Assembly (NCBI GenBank): GCA_002633005.1
Contig: NMRA01000038.1
Span: 643,329-707,328 of the forward strand
DNA length: 64,000 nucleotides
Direction of reading: 5' to 3'
Source of the DNA: Phoronis australis
Taxonomy: Eukaryota; Phoronida; Phoronidae
The notes below the pieces were generated by a model. The model ran no database searches, was not told the DNA's origin, and was given only the letters and a program-made list of their open reading frames with translations. Positions 37,701 through 49,400 of this stretch are shown here, piece by piece (position 1 is the first letter of the stretch; each line of letters starts with the position of its first letter). Both the position numbers and the translations under genes were made by a program.

Positions 37701-40085
37701 CCGTGGGTAGCATCAGCCCACCCTCCACTTGCGTGTGGGTCCACCTGCTCGGGTATAAGCCCATCTTCTCTTGCCTATCAGTCTGTGTCTAGTCAACCTT
37801 TTCACTAGTCACTTGCTCCCAGTCGCTATGCGAGCTAGCGCAACGCTTCCAAAAAATAAATCTTGACAACGTTCATTCGTCGAATGTGAGGGCTTGTATG
37901 AAAAAGTCCGGTATAAGCCTATTCCGTTTTTGGAGATTCCTGAATTACACACCCAGCATATGGTAGTATGTAGGCTGTCAAAGTAACAAAAAGTACTGTT
38001 TTTAACTCCTTTTCCACATTCGCTTGGAAACGGACACGGATCCTGAGTTATGACCAATGAGGTTTCAACAATTGATAAACACAGGTGGCGAATTGCTCAT
38101 ATTCTTGCCTCGTTTTGGGGCTGTACACGATATGGCAATTTAGGTTGGAATGTTGTTGTTCGGTCTGTCAATATTTCTCCCACGGGCGTTCTAATTAATG
38201 GTGTCTTTTCTTACGGATTGCAGTTCCTTTCTCATTAACTGCAATTTACCTGTTACGAATCCAGTCCTTTTGCATTTCATCACAATTCTTTTCTCACGAA
38301 CGACGTACCTTTTTCTCGAAAATAAAGAATTATTATTTCGTGAGACTTCGCACTTGGTCCACCTCATAGGCAACGGCAAAACGGCAGTTATCGCTAGCGA
38401 TACATTTTGAGTGAAAATATATTGAAAACCATGTTCATACTTACTCAGATATTTTTTGATGTTTCTGATTTTATGCTCTATTCCAAAATACATTTGCTCG
38501 TATTACCAGCACAATTTAAATGTTAAAAATCGTCCATTCACAGTCACGTTTTGTTACGGTCAAGGATACAACTTTTTGGGTCAGGTGATTTGCAATTTGC
38601 ACACTTGGGACCAAAAACTAAAAGGGAGATAATTGAAGTTTTGTTAATTTTTATATCCAGGCTATTATTCACAACCAACGTACAGTTTCCACACATATTG
38701 TTTAGTACATTTAGTATTAGCCTTTAAAAAGCAAATCGGATAGAAGGTTGGATTCTATGATTTCTCCGGCATGAATATTTCGCCAGAGATTAATTAATTG
38801 CGTATGAATACGCCTAGTACTAGAGTGCGCCTGGTACTTAAGTGCACCTATAATGCTAGAGTGCGCCTAGTGCTAGGAGTGCGCCTAGTACTATCGCCGG
38901 GTGTATGCATGAGCGTGAAACGAGTTCCAGTATTGACCGTTGACATTTTATGTATGATGAAGAAAGGAATTGAGTAAATGAATGTTTCTTCATTAAAAGC
39001 ACGAATTGAAGATTCATAAGAGCATCGCGTGTGCCGAGTTTTGTCTTTTAAATCACAAAACTGGCAGTTTGACTCAAAATGTATAAGTAATGCAATGCTG
39101 CGGTACGTTACAAAAGAACTCTGTTTATGGAATGTACTATTTTTGCGATCTGTTCAAATTGGTTAATGGGTTGAATAATGTTATGTTTGGGATTTGCATC
39201 CTAGCTAACCACAAAGGATAATTGTGAAAATGACACAGTCAGGCGCTTCCACTCTTTATTCGTACTCTCGCGCTTTCTATTATCCACAACAATAATCAAT
39301 ACACTGTAAATAAGAAGTGATGCAGACCGTTGTACAAAAGTCAGTGTGTGTCATACATACTCTAGCACCTGCGGTAGATATTACACATAAATTACTGACT
39401 TTCACCGTAGGTTAATATTGTAATCTATCGACATTACGAAGTACCACGGGTACCAGCGAACGCGTATGTATCATTGTCATGTACCCTGCCTCGATAAGCA
39501 TCACAGTCTGGTGAACGTTCGAAAACGTGGTCATTTAGTCAGGCTTTTTATCAGTCAGTGCGATATGATTTGTATGCATGTTTCAACATTATTTTTCAAA
39601 CTGTATTTTATCATTTTCTGTACGTTTTGAGACAAGTTTTATTTAACTGCTGCTCTGAGTCAATGATTTCAATCGCACCATATTCCTTTTGGGAAAACCT
39701 TTATGGGATACAAAAATAGAAACACGGTTGTACTACAAAGCAAAACAAAGTGATCTGCTCGAGTGACATTGTGAGCAGTGGGCATTGTGATCACAACTCG
39801 TGTTTATTATTTGCATCACGACTCAAGTTACCCTTTGGCTGGAAAAGTATGCTTTTTGTTCTGATACACGGCCGGTTGACCTCATCCGTAATCAAATTAG
39901 AGACAACGCCTACCGTGAGGGGTTTTACACTTTCAAAAATACGAAATGAACACATTGAAACAACGATTCTTCTGATATCCTACTTTTCGTTTCAGGGTTC
40001 GATTTGCGGTGACTGTATGGCGCAGTGTTGCTGTCCTTGTACCGTCTGTCAGATGGAACGCGAACTGGATCACGTGGGTCTGTAG
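34757..40085 (+). CDS. PLAC8/cornifelin-like cysteine-rich protein, three exons, 97 aa
   Basis: Exons 34757-34823, 37145-37281 and 39996-40085 join with GT-AG introns and matching phases into 97 codons. The order of motifs is that of the PLAC8 (Cys-rich, DUF614) domain. WSSGLLGCCSDCKGCLCALL corresponds to the W..GL..C..D...C pattern. CMPCMLCKIAS is the CxxxxCxxCC-like block. AMRTKLRTMYGIQGSICGDC matches the conserved R...R..YGI.G...D. CCCPCTVCQMERE is the final C-CxxCQxxRE block. Vertebrate PLAC8 and cornifelin are about 112-115 aa, so this has a short N-terminus. Roles in the family vary (cornified envelope, cell size and metal handling in plants). None can be assigned here. Intron 1 carries a small TSD-flanked element (36600-36783). 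Confidence 0.9.
35790..36540. repeat. Two diverged copies of a dispersed ~400-bp repeat
   Basis: Blocks such as GGTACCCATCGCTATCACTA (35882) / AGTACCCATCGCAATCACCA (36339) and GAGCCACAAG...TTCATG (36000) / GTGCCACAAGAATTTTTTG (36473) recur in the same order. A related ATGGCCGCCGTAGTGAGTGA... block occurs at 48737 and 61084. It lies in PLAC8 intron 1. Confidence 0.5.
36600..36783. mobile_element. 184-bp insertion with 13-bp target duplication and degenerate hammerhead-like motif
   Basis: AACTAATTAACGT flanks the insertion exactly (36587-36599 and 36784-36796). Inside, a 25-bp perfect inverted repeat (36639-36663 with 36759-36783) encloses CTGACGGACCAGGTCGAAAC followed by GTC. Variable-length target duplications plus this CTGA...GAAAC-GTC context resemble terminal segments of Penelope-like elements, which are known to carry minimal hammerhead ribozymes. 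The conserved A9 of the core is replaced or missing, so ribozyme activity is doubtful. Confidence 0.6.
38808..38896. repeat. Degenerate ~18-bp tandem repeat
   Basis: Four or five variants of GAGTGCGCCTAGTACTA in a row in PLAC8 intron 2. Confidence 0.8.
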
Positions 40086-40193
40086 ATGACGTACCGTACC
40101 ATGCCAGTTCCAGCTTTTGGTAAAAAGTATCGCCTTTCAAGTCTTGTACCGATGTGGTTTTGCCTGTGTTAGAGGACGAATGAACATTATTTT

Positions 40194-40199
40194 ATTAAA
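40194..40199 (+). promoter_or_regulatory. Candidate polyadenylation signal ATTAAA
   Basis: ATTAAA lies about 110 bp after the PLAC8-gene stop. It is the commonest variant hexamer and well placed; assignment is by position only. Confidence 0.4.
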
Positions 40200-40350
40200 T
40201 TCAACTTAGGCCTTATGTTTTTATTTAAGAACGTAATTCATTTGAACAATTTATCCTGTGAGACAGTTCTTGTCAAATGCTTATACATGCTTTTGTGTGA
40301 CGGCTATGAATATAAGTTTACATCATTTGTCGTGTGTTGTGATTCCTCAA

Positions 40351-40398
40351 CAAGATACTATCAAGGAGTGTAGTACTACACTCCTTGACACTATCTTG
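40351..40398. other. 48-bp palindrome with perfect 28-bp core
   Basis: TCAAGGAGTGTAGT (40361-40374) and its exact complement (40375-40388) abut with no spacer. The symmetry extends imperfectly to CAAGATA...TATCTTG on both sides. It lies just before the tandem-repeat tract. Confidence 0.9.
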
Positions 40399-40447
40399 AC
40401 TAAGACACAAGTCGCATCTCGTTCAAGGCTGGAAAAACCTAGTCCAG

Positions 40448-40597
40448 CTTATACACACCACACTTATACAAACCACACTTACACACACCACACTTGTACA
40501 CACCACACTTATACACACCACATTTATACACACCACACTTATACAAACCACACTTATACGCACCACATTTACACACACCACACTTACACACACCACA
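40448..40597. repeat. 15-bp satellite-like tract (CACCACACTTATACA)n
   Basis: About ten degenerate units running up to the N at 40598. The overlapping plus-strand ORF rich in HHTYT is a product of the repeat. Confidence 0.9.
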
Positions 40598-40598
40598 N

Positions 40599-41700
40599 GT
40601 CAAGGCCACTCGCACACTGGCTAAATTAAGGATCAGTCAAGGCCACTCGCACACTGGCTAAATTAAGGATCAGTCAAGGCCACTCGCACACTGGCTAAAT
40701 TAAGGATCAGTCAAGGCCACTCGCACACTGGCTAAATTAAGGATCAGTCAAGGCCACTCGCACACTGGCTAAATTAAGGATCAGTCAAGGCCACTCGCAC
40801 ACTGGCTAAATTAAGGATCAGTCAAGGCCACTCGCACACTGGCTAAATTAAGGATCAGTCAAGGCCACTCGCACACTGGCTAAATTAAGGATCAGTCAAG
40901 GCCACTCGCACACTGGCTAAATTAAGGATCAGTCAAGGCCACTCGCACACTGGCTAAATTAAGGATCAGTCAAGGCCACTCGCACACTGGCTAAATTAAG
41001 GATCAGTCAAGGCCACTCGCACACTGGCTAAATTAAGGATCAGTCAAGGCCACTCGCACACTGGCTAAATTAAGGATCAGTCAAGGCCACTCGCACACTG
41101 GCTAAATTAAGGATCAGTCAAGGCCACTCGCACACTGGCTAAATTAAGGATCAGTCAAGGCCACTCGCACACTGGCTAAATTAAGGATCAGTCAAGGCCA
41201 CTCGCACACTGGCTAAATTAAGGATCAGTCAAGGCCACTCGCACACTGGCTAAATTAAGGATCAGTCAAGGCCACTCGCACACTGGCTAAATTAAGGATC
41301 AGTCAAGGCCACTCGCACACTGGCTAAATTAAGGATCAGTCAAGGCCACTCGCACACTGGCTAAATTAAGGATCAGTCAAGGCCACTCGCACACTGGCTA
41401 AATTAAGGATCAGTCAAGGCCACTCGCACACTGGCTAAATTAAGGATCAGTCAAGGCCACTCGCACACTGGCTAAATTAAGGATCAGTCAAGGCCACTCG
41501 CACACTGGCTAAATTAAGGATCAGTCAAGGCCACTCGCACACTGGCTAAATTAAGGATCAGTCAAGGCCACTCGCACACTGGCTAAATTAAGGATCAGTC
41601 AAGGCCACTCGCACACTGGCTAAATTAAGGATCAGTCAAGGCCACTCGCACACTGGCTAAATTAAGGATCAGTCAAGGCCACTCGTACACTGGCTAAATT
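40599..41700. repeat. 37-bp tandem array, 29 full copies plus a partial one
   Basis: The unit begins GTCAAGGCCACTCGCACACT and ends GGCTAAATTAAGGATCA (37 bp). Twenty-nine full units (40599-41671) read as identical to one another. The last, partial unit (41672-41700) has one C-to-T change (CTCGTACACT). The array begins right after an N, so its true length is unknown. There are no unique spacers, so it is not a CRISPR. Every unit carries a stop in at least one frame, so it is not a coding repeat. Confidence 0.95.
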
Positions 41701-42214
41701 TCTCAGTTAGGTAGAACTAAATTCGCACATTGTCTCAAAGGCATGCGTCAACTACACTCTTAATGGTAACTAAATCCATTTCGACTGTAAAGAAAGGACT
41801 CGTAAGCTTTTTTAAAAATGTGAAAATGGTCAAATAAAATCTTTATTTTTTCATTAAATAACCAATTTTTGTATCAATAATTCTCCAAAATACGACAGCT
41901 TGAACAAGCTCTGAATTTCGTGCCTTTGTGTAGGCCTAACAAAGTGTTACGCACTCCATGGTTTAGTGTTCACAGTTTACCACAGTAATGTCAGCCATCT
42001 ATGAATGTTACTCGTTTAAATGTTTAAAATTACATAAAGATGATGTAAAGGAAAAATTATACCTCCCGGAAAGATGATAATCATATATTATCTATGATGA
42101 CAGTCTCGGCTTGCGGCACATGAAGTTTATTTACAAGGAACTGAGGTTACACACCACTTTTCAAAGCTTCGTAACGCGGGCGTTCAGCATTTCGCGTTGT
42201 CGACTACAGGGATA

Positions 42215-42440
42215 TCATAGAATCATACGCACGAACATTCAAATGATACACACGAGCCGCCTACGACTTGAACCTGTGAATCATGCATATGAACCCATGC
42301 CCCATGCATACATACTCAAAAGGCTTGCATACGAACACAAATCATGCGCACGAACCACAAAAATTACACATACGAACACAAATCATACGCACGAACATCC
42401 GAATCATATGCACGAACCACCAAACGATAAAATGTTCGTG
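42215..42440. repeat. Degenerate ~15-18 bp repeat tract
   Basis: Many variants of AATCATACGCACGAACA... in direct orientation. The ORFs across it are low-complexity read-throughs. Confidence 0.65.
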
Positions 42441-42973
42441 CATAACTTACTTTTACTGGTTTCTAGACCTATTTTGATCATTTTTTATTTTTAGGTGGTA
42501 AGTTTTCTATTTGAAAGTTTGTAATATTCAAATAGTTTGCTCTACGTAATACGTGTGGAAAAACAATTTACGAACTTCACTTATGATAAATCAAGACGAA
42601 ATCTTATTGTGTTGGTATTTTTTCACTAAAGTAGCACATTTTATGCCTATTTACTTGTTTTGTAAAAGAACTTATAAATTTACTTGCTTATTCATTTATC
42701 TTTTTTATTCGTTTATGGTATAAGTCTACTTTGCACAGCTACAGATTTTGTCACTTGGGCTTATTTTACGGTCCCCTGGGTGAGCATGTTTTACGTAAAT
42801 GTGGGCGATTCCAAGAACATGGGTTCATTTCACGACAGGAACTAGAATTATTCCTATTTATTTATTTACTCTATTATTAGAATCTTGGCTTATATAAATA
42901 GCGATATCCCATTATGAAACTCGGTTACCACATGTTCACGAGGCGGTAAACAACTTTGCCCAGACAATCATAA

Positions 42974-43047
42974 ATAGATCTAGGACTTTGATTAGGTAAC
43001 AATTGGCATAAATAGATCTAGGACTTTGATTAGGTAACAATTGTCAT
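42974..43047. repeat. Direct repeat, two copies
   Basis: ATAAATAGATCTAGGACTTT with GATTAGGTAACAATTG occurs twice, 38 bp apart. Confidence 0.85.
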
Positions 43048-43520
43048 AATAAATCAAAGAAAAATTACGCAGACACCAAAGCCTAAGGTATGATTTCCGA
43101 ACAAAAGCTCCGTGTTATTTTTAACATTTTCTACCCTTCCTTAGTGCGAATTCGTGATTCACTAACATTCTGAGCTCCCTTACATTTTGGTTTATATGGA
43201 GGAATGTTTCCTAATTGTTCTCACATTTTAAAATGCCAAAAGTTCCGAGTATGATCTTGAAATCACAAGTTTGAATATGCAGTCTGTAAATAATTGCATA
43301 CAGGCGATGGCAACACAAATTCTAGGTGTCATCGAGTGTGAGCTATGGTAGAAATTAACCGTAATACTGGAGTACACAATGGTAGAGACGACACTTATCT
43401 TGAGTTCTTACCACAGTTTAAGTGAAAATGCCAGAAATAACTTGAAGAATGACCCAGGACCTGGTTTGGACTGAAGACTAAAACAATGTATATGCGTTTT
43501 CATAATTACACGTACGTTTG

Positions 43521-43589
43521 CATGGGCGGCGCACCATAGGGGTCTGGGGGGCTATAGCCCCCACTTTTTTCAGTGATGCGCCGCCCATG
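43521..43589. mobile_element. 69-bp palindromic MITE, complete
   Basis: CATGGGCGGCGCA at the left is the exact complement of TGCGCCGCCCATG at the right, with GGGGGGCTATAGCCCCC in the middle. It is the same family as 3296-3445. Confidence 0.85.
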
Positions 43590-44994
43590 GTTTGGAAACG
43601 GGAAATATGTTTAATGATTCTGCCAAGTGACCCACGGGATAGAATCTTAAAGGAAGTTTTTATTCGATTTGCACAAAACTACTACTCTTACGATGGATTA
43701 ATTTTACTAAGTGAACAAATCCATGATTCAAGTCTTTATAGAAAATCTCCGACTGTGACGAAGCCTGCGGAATGCCTGCTGGGGTGCGTTCATTAAAACA
43801 TGCTTGAATACAGTACAGGTCCCAGATAATGTAACACTTGTGAATCTATTGTTCGGTTCTAGGAAACAATAAACACTGTTTTGTGTTATTGTTCGAAACC
43901 TAGCTTTTGTTAAGATATTTTTAATAGTTTGCTTAGCAAACCCTGGTTACAAGGACTAACTGAAATATGAAATACCTGGAACTGGATTTGTGGTTAATTT
44001 TTGGTTGTTCAAAATACATCTTATTTTTGTTCGCCGTGGGTAAAATAAATAAGAATACACACGTGAGCAATTAAAGGAAACTCGTGATAAGAACTGTGAC
44101 AGTGGCATTAATTATAAAATAACACACCTGTTGCAACTTTAATGACAAGTGTTAGAAATCAACACCAAACACCTGTTATTGTCCTCGTATCTACAAATAC
44201 TTTATGATATCAATAAAATTTATCTACCTACAAGTAATGCTCTCGACTTATATGCAGAAACTTTATGTATTGCTGATCGTGAAAAATGTACATTTTTAAA
44301 ATGTCAATGCAATAAAAACAAAAAACTGTTTATAAGCAAAACAAAGTTGATTCTACCACTCCGTTAACAGGTGTTTTACCCACGCAAGAATCTGTGTCGA
44401 AATCTCTTCAAAACGTTTCCGATATTTGATATGTCATGACGTACCACCAACAAAGTTTATTGTGAGCGAGTCAAAGTAGGCCTAGTGCAGTAGGGTATTT
44501 TTTGTGCAAATTCTATTTCATTGTCAGAGTGAGTGCGTCACTTCATTCACACTATTGTGCCAAAATTGTTTGTGAAAAATATCAACAAACAACGAGGAAC
44601 AAAGAGTTTTGTAAAATACAGTCCTTTCAAAACACTTAACTGTTGCCACACGAAGAAAGGCTACAATACATTGTCTGCATATTGGGTGATTTATTATATC
44701 ACTGTCCTTTGTAATGAATGTAAGATCTCAAAATGTAGACTAAAGATTTTTGCGATAATCGTGATTCAGCAAATTGGAAAAGTGTGACATTTTAGCGACA
44801 CTAACATTGAACATTTGGCGACAATTTGTCGGAACAAATGAAGAAATCCTAGGTCATATTGATTTGAGAAACGATACATTGAAGATGAGACCTCCATTAA
44901 AACGATGAATCCGCGTTCACCTTCATTTAAATACCCTCACCTTGTTGACGACTTCTTGATGTTCTTTAAATCTCAATCGAAAAGTTGACATGTA

Positions 44995-45070
44995 ATGCCC
45001 GTTATTTAGTGGCGAAAACTGGTTCTCAAAGTGTGGAATCCCCATAAGTGACTGTTTTCGAAATATTAAC
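44995..45070. repeat. Dispersed repeat (also at ~14080 and ~34985)
   Basis: ATGCCCGTTATTTAGTGG and GAAAACTGGTTCTCAAA, followed by CCCATAAG, match 14080-14140 (ATGCCTGTTATTCATCGGAG) and 34985-35055 (ATGCCCCGTTATTCAGTGGA). The family is unidentified. Confidence 0.65.
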
Positions 45071-45344
45071 CAAGAGTTATCTAGTTAAGCATAGTTTAAA
45101 CTTTAAATTAAAGTACATTCCTGCAATATACTGTTTACGTCATGATCATTACATGTGGCACAGTAATTGATTCTTGTTATTAAAACACGTGCATTCAATA
45201 TACACTGATTTGTATTGGTTCCGTTGATCACGTTTCTAATCACAAACAACAAAAGCTCATTCATAACCGTATTTATCTTGAAAACAAATCTGATCACTTG
45301 CGCCACGCTATTATACGTTACACCCCCGGATGTGGACGAACATG

Positions 45345-45352
45345 TATATAAG
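45345..45352 (+). promoter_or_regulatory. TATA-like element
   Basis: TATATAAG lies 102 bp upstream of the ATG at 45454, a reasonable promoter distance for the intronless gene. The same element is not present at this place before the broken copy at 57.77 kb, where the similarity begins only ~22 bp before the ATG. Confidence 0.4.
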
Positions 45353-45453
45353 TGATCATTTTCTGTGAGAGATTTCATAAATCAGCAGACGCTAATTAAG
45401 CTGGACAAATTCAGTCTGACATCGGAAAAACAAAAGTTGATCAGCAGATTGAT

Positions 45454-46368
45454 ATGGTTCTTGAAGAAGACTACGAATTCGACAATGACGATCTCCATAT
45501 CTATCCCGCTGATAAACGACTTTATGTGACCAGGATCAGGAACAAAGTGCATCGGGATCTACTGAAAAAGAATCTAACTCAGTTAGAAGAGGAACGTAAA
45601 ATGTCCGAAGCTGCATTTGACAGAGAGAAAACAATTTTGATGGACAAACTTCGCAATATCAAAGCATTTCGGCAAAACTGTAAGATCTCTGGTTCTCCCG
45701 TTGAAGACGGATCACGTGTAAAAAAGGGAAGTGTCAGTAAACTTACGGGCGTAAATCTTAGTAAAAGTGAATCAAATACGGATGCCCTGAAAAGTTCAGA
45801 AAGCAAGTTGATACTCCCAAAACTCGTCATAACGCAGTGTTCAGACTCTGAATCGACGGACGAAACGGACGGCGAAACAAGCGAATCGTCGGACTCCTCT
45901 TGTGCGTTAGGGCATTGCATGTGCGTTCGCGTGCGAGCCAGCAGCTTGGGAAGGGAAGTAGACTTAAATAAATTTCCAAGTCTTAGTCGTTTTCAGAGTA
46001 AGACTTTCCGAGCTAGAGGTTTTAAAACCTCTGATGTGGGGTCATCAAGCAATTCACTTTCGTCTGCTGGCAGCGAGGAAGTTTCAGAAAATGCTCGCAT
46101 TCCAACACCTTGGCCAGCATTTCTCAGACATCGAAGTGTGTTTCAGCCAAACGCTCTCCTGCGAATACCACCCAGATCCGACAATGAGATTCACGCAAGA
46201 ATGACTTTGAAAACATTTAATAGTACTGACGATGTCAGGAATGGCAGTGGTGCTTCAGACTTGGCACGGCATGTGCAAAGACTTTCAAACAACGGAGTGT
46301 CGTCTGCCCCAAATTCTCCTTTGTTGACGCGCAGAAAGAAGCATTCTTTACCAAATTATACAATTTAA
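45454..46368 (+). CDS. Unrecognised 304-aa intronless protein, intact copy
   Basis: An uninterrupted 304-codon frame, the longest in the window. Residues 1-25 are acidic (VLEEDYEFDNDDLHIYPADK). Residues 26-72 are a heptad-like charged helix (LLKKNLTQLEEERKMSEAAF). Residues 80-165 are serine- and acid-rich (SDSESTDETDGETSESSDSS), and the tail is basic with SSAPNSPLLTRRKKHSLPNY. There is no signal peptide or membrane segment. AATAAA follows at 46462. The preserved frame against its 96-97% identical broken copy supports real coding. A TATA-like box lies upstream. I know no family for it; the low-complexity regions and short helix suggest a soluble scaffold-like protein, without further evidence. 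It lies tail-to-tail with the minus-strand lectin gene. Confidence 0.75.
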   Translation: MVLEEDYEFDNDDLHIYPADKRLYVTRIRNKVHRDLLKKNLTQLEEERKMSEAAFDREKTILMDKLRNIKAFRQNCKISGSPVEDGSRVKKGSVSKLTGVNLSKSESNTDALKSSESKLILPKLVITQCSDSESTDETDGETSESSDSSCALGHCMCVRVRASSLGREVDLNKFPSLSRFQSKTFRARGFKTSDVGSSSNSLSSAGSEEVSENARIPTPWPAFLRHRSVFQPNALLRIPPRSDNEIHARMTLKTFNSTDDVRNGSGASDLARHVQRLSNNGVSSAPNSPLLTRRKKHSLPNYTI

Positions 46369-46461
46369 AATTATGTTTTGGTGGGCATATTTCTGAATTT
46401 TTGTATTTCTTTTGTTGGTTTTGCTAGTGTCATTTTAAAACATGTGTTTATATTGAAAATC

Positions 46462-46467
46462 AATAAA
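46462..46467 (+). promoter_or_regulatory. Polyadenylation signal AATAAA
   Basis: AATAAA lies 94 bp after the stop of the 304-aa gene. It is conserved in the duplicate at 58789-58794. Confidence 0.6.
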
Positions 46468-49400
46468 GCAATATATAATACAATTTAAAATGTTGTCATT
46501 TGATTTGTATGCTTATGGATTCAATGTAATACTGCTAAACTGTGAGACGCGTATAGAAAAATTGACCTGTGAGATCAGTAATGGGAAGGATAGGGTTATG
46601 AAAGAAGCGTCATTGTTTGAAGTGGACATCGTTAGCAATGGCACTGCACTGAGACGAATGAGTGGTGAAGTGTACATTTTTAGAAACTGAATTAAGCTTT
46701 TACAAAAAACTTCGCTTTCTTCTTTTTTTCGTGGGGGTGTACATCTTTGTAATGTGGCAAAAACGTGAATGAGGTTTGATGTTTGACAAGCAACCCGACA
46801 GATTAAAAAAATCGTCCACCCTTCCTATTTTTGTGTCCGGCCTTCTCATGTTGGACGGTAGAGCCATTGCAAAGGGTGCAACCATTTGTATATTTGTAGA
46901 GAAACAGGAGAGCGGGATAGTGTGGGGATGAGAGGACAGGGGCTGGGAGGGGTCAACGCTGAAAGGGCTCGTGAAAACTTAAGAGAATTTGCGTTGGACA
47001 AGCGCGGTCTTGCAACAACCGTGGCCTAACGTGTCATAATCGGCAACAACGAAGTATGAATTCAAGTGGCAAGTTGAACAGAGCATGACTTTTATCAGAC
47101 AACATCAGTTGCTCGGAGCGTTTTCATAAAAAATGTTTTATGTGCAGACATGACGTCAAAAGCAAAATATCATGGTATTAAAATCACACGAACACAATGG
47201 AGTTTATTGTTAAATTGCTCTGGTCGAAGTTCATAAATTCAATAAGTCTGCTCTGCTCAACAGTTATGCGAAACATGCTTTTGTCGGCTCTTTGATTAGC
47301 GATAGTTTCCACGTCATTCATTATTCAAACTAATTCAAGGCTCCAATGATGCATAAAAGTTTTACGCCGTGCACCAACAATGAAATCACATCGTTGCCAA
47401 TGACATTGTTTTATCATGCATTCAACAAACATAGAGTGGCCAATCAATGCTGCGCAGGGGACGAATTTTGAAATTTTATGTACCTGATCAGGGTGCCTGA
47501 CATATTTCATTGAAAACACGACTACACCTTTTGTTTGAAAGCTTGATACAGAGTCGCTCGTAGTGTCTTAAAATTTCCGTTGTTCAGGTGTGCAACTATG
47601 CATCAAAACACCGGGAGACATAACAAACAAACAAATTAAAACACTAGGTATATTTCGATACTGCATGTCTCTTCATCAGGCAATAAATGCAATGAACATA
47701 ATGCGAACATAAACGTTGCATTCACACTCTTTGCTTGTATGCCCCTCTTCCCGCTATCACGTGTATTGCACCGTTTATTTTGCATCGTGTGTTCTGAAGG
47801 GGCGAGAACCTCGCAAACACGCAAGATCATGCGAGACGTATGCGATCATACTAGATCCCGTAGCGAGATTCGTGCGTCTATGGAACTCAACCCTGGTTGA
47901 CTTGAGCTAAACGAATGTCTGGAGAAACAACGATAATTCGCTATTTGTATTGACGTCTCAAAACACAACGAATTTCATTGTTTTATAACTTTAGTCGAAG
48001 CTAACAACTTCAAAACGTACATCAAATTCAACAGTAATCCAAAAAATGCTTTCTTCGGCCCTAAAGACAACAACTTTAAATGGGGCCTTTTTGCAAATCA
48101 GAAACCTGTATTTATTAATGTGCTAACTATTTGTTTTCTGTTCTTCAGCATATAAAAGTAAGTTCTGTACCATTCAAGATATGACCGACACTCCCAGAAA
48201 TGAAAATATTAAATCATTATAATCTGTATTCTGTATTCAATTCTATTTTTTTTGGAGAATAGTTGGGAAAAGCTTCGACTTGAGTGATTTGCTTTGAAAT
48301 TATTTTATGAAATTTCTAATTGACTGAAGTTGAATAGCAAGTCTGTCTATGAGTACATTGACACTGGTGATTGTGAAATTGCATGCACATCTAGAAAGTC
48401 ACAATAAATACGTGTAATTTACTGAAACAAAGCTCATTATCAATTTAATTTATAATCATCTATTTCGATTCATGTAAATACATTTGAATATGAATTTTCA
48501 ATTTAGTGACAACAGAAGAAACCCCGTAAAATTTATTGGTAATTGTGGGCTGATTAAAGATACTTTAACTCTCCATTTTAGGTAAAAACTTCATAAAACG
48601 GATTTTAATGCAATTTAATTCAGCCAAATCTAATTTCAATTAGTACTCTTTCAACACAACTCCAAATATTTTCAAGTTTAATTTAATGTGATTTTTTGGT
48701 TTAATTTTTATATTTGGCTGTGCACCACCATCGAAAATGGCCGCCGTAGTGAGTGATAGCTGATTCATCATCGCTATGGATACTCACTCAACTGCTGTCA
48801 TTTATAATGAGGTCACCGCAGAAACCCCGCCCGCTTTTTAAAAACATAAAAAATAAGATATTTATACACATAAAAATAATAGCATAATAACATAAACAGG
48901 ACTGAAAGTAACGAAATGTCTATATTTCTGTGTTATGTTTCGACTGACGAAACCAATTCTGTGTTCTAAATGGATAAATTTAATGGAAGAGTGTCTTTAA
49001 GGTTATGTAAGACTTTATCAACAAGTCTGCATGTTTAACCAAAAATTTACAAAACTATAGGTTTTCACTCACTATTTTTTCTAAAAGGAAAAATTATGTA
49101 ACATTTGATTTTTACTTTTTACTAAGCTGTCATTATTTGGGTAGCTTGATCGTGTTTTTAGTAAAATGTAGCAAAAAAGAAAAGTAAATTGACAGCAATA
49201 CCACATTACCAAAATCACTAAAAAATTAAGTTGCGTCCAAGATGAAATCTCAAAAACGCTGTTGCAATTTCATAAGTTACAGTTTCTTTTCCATTTTATG
49301 AAAATGTTCACTTTTTCATAAAAGCCGTTGAGCCCTATTTTTCGAAAGCCTTTCGTGCAAAAATGAAGTATTATAAGCTTAATTCCTATCAGCGTTTTGG

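Larger units (their letters stand above)
41701..45343. other. Intergenic stretch, no recognisable gene
   Basis: Holds a degenerate repeat of AATCATRYGCACGAAC words (42215-42440), a 34-bp direct repeat (AATAGATCTAGGACTTTGAT..., 42974 and 43012), the palindromic MITE at 43521, and a dispersed repeat near 44995-45070. Open frames at 44149-44367 and 44533-44787 are AT-driven and show no motif. Confidence 0.6.

Noticed and set aside
40258-40629. Histidine/threonine-rich ORF
   Set aside because: Read-through of the degenerate 15-bp repeat into an N and the 37-bp array.
40599-41700. CRISPR array
   Set aside because: Units are contiguous with no unique spacers, no cas genes, and the DNA is eukaryotic.
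45579-45920. 113-aa minus-strand ORF opposite the 304-aa gene
   Set aside because: Antisense shadow of the real frame; its composition mirrors the serine-rich sense codons.
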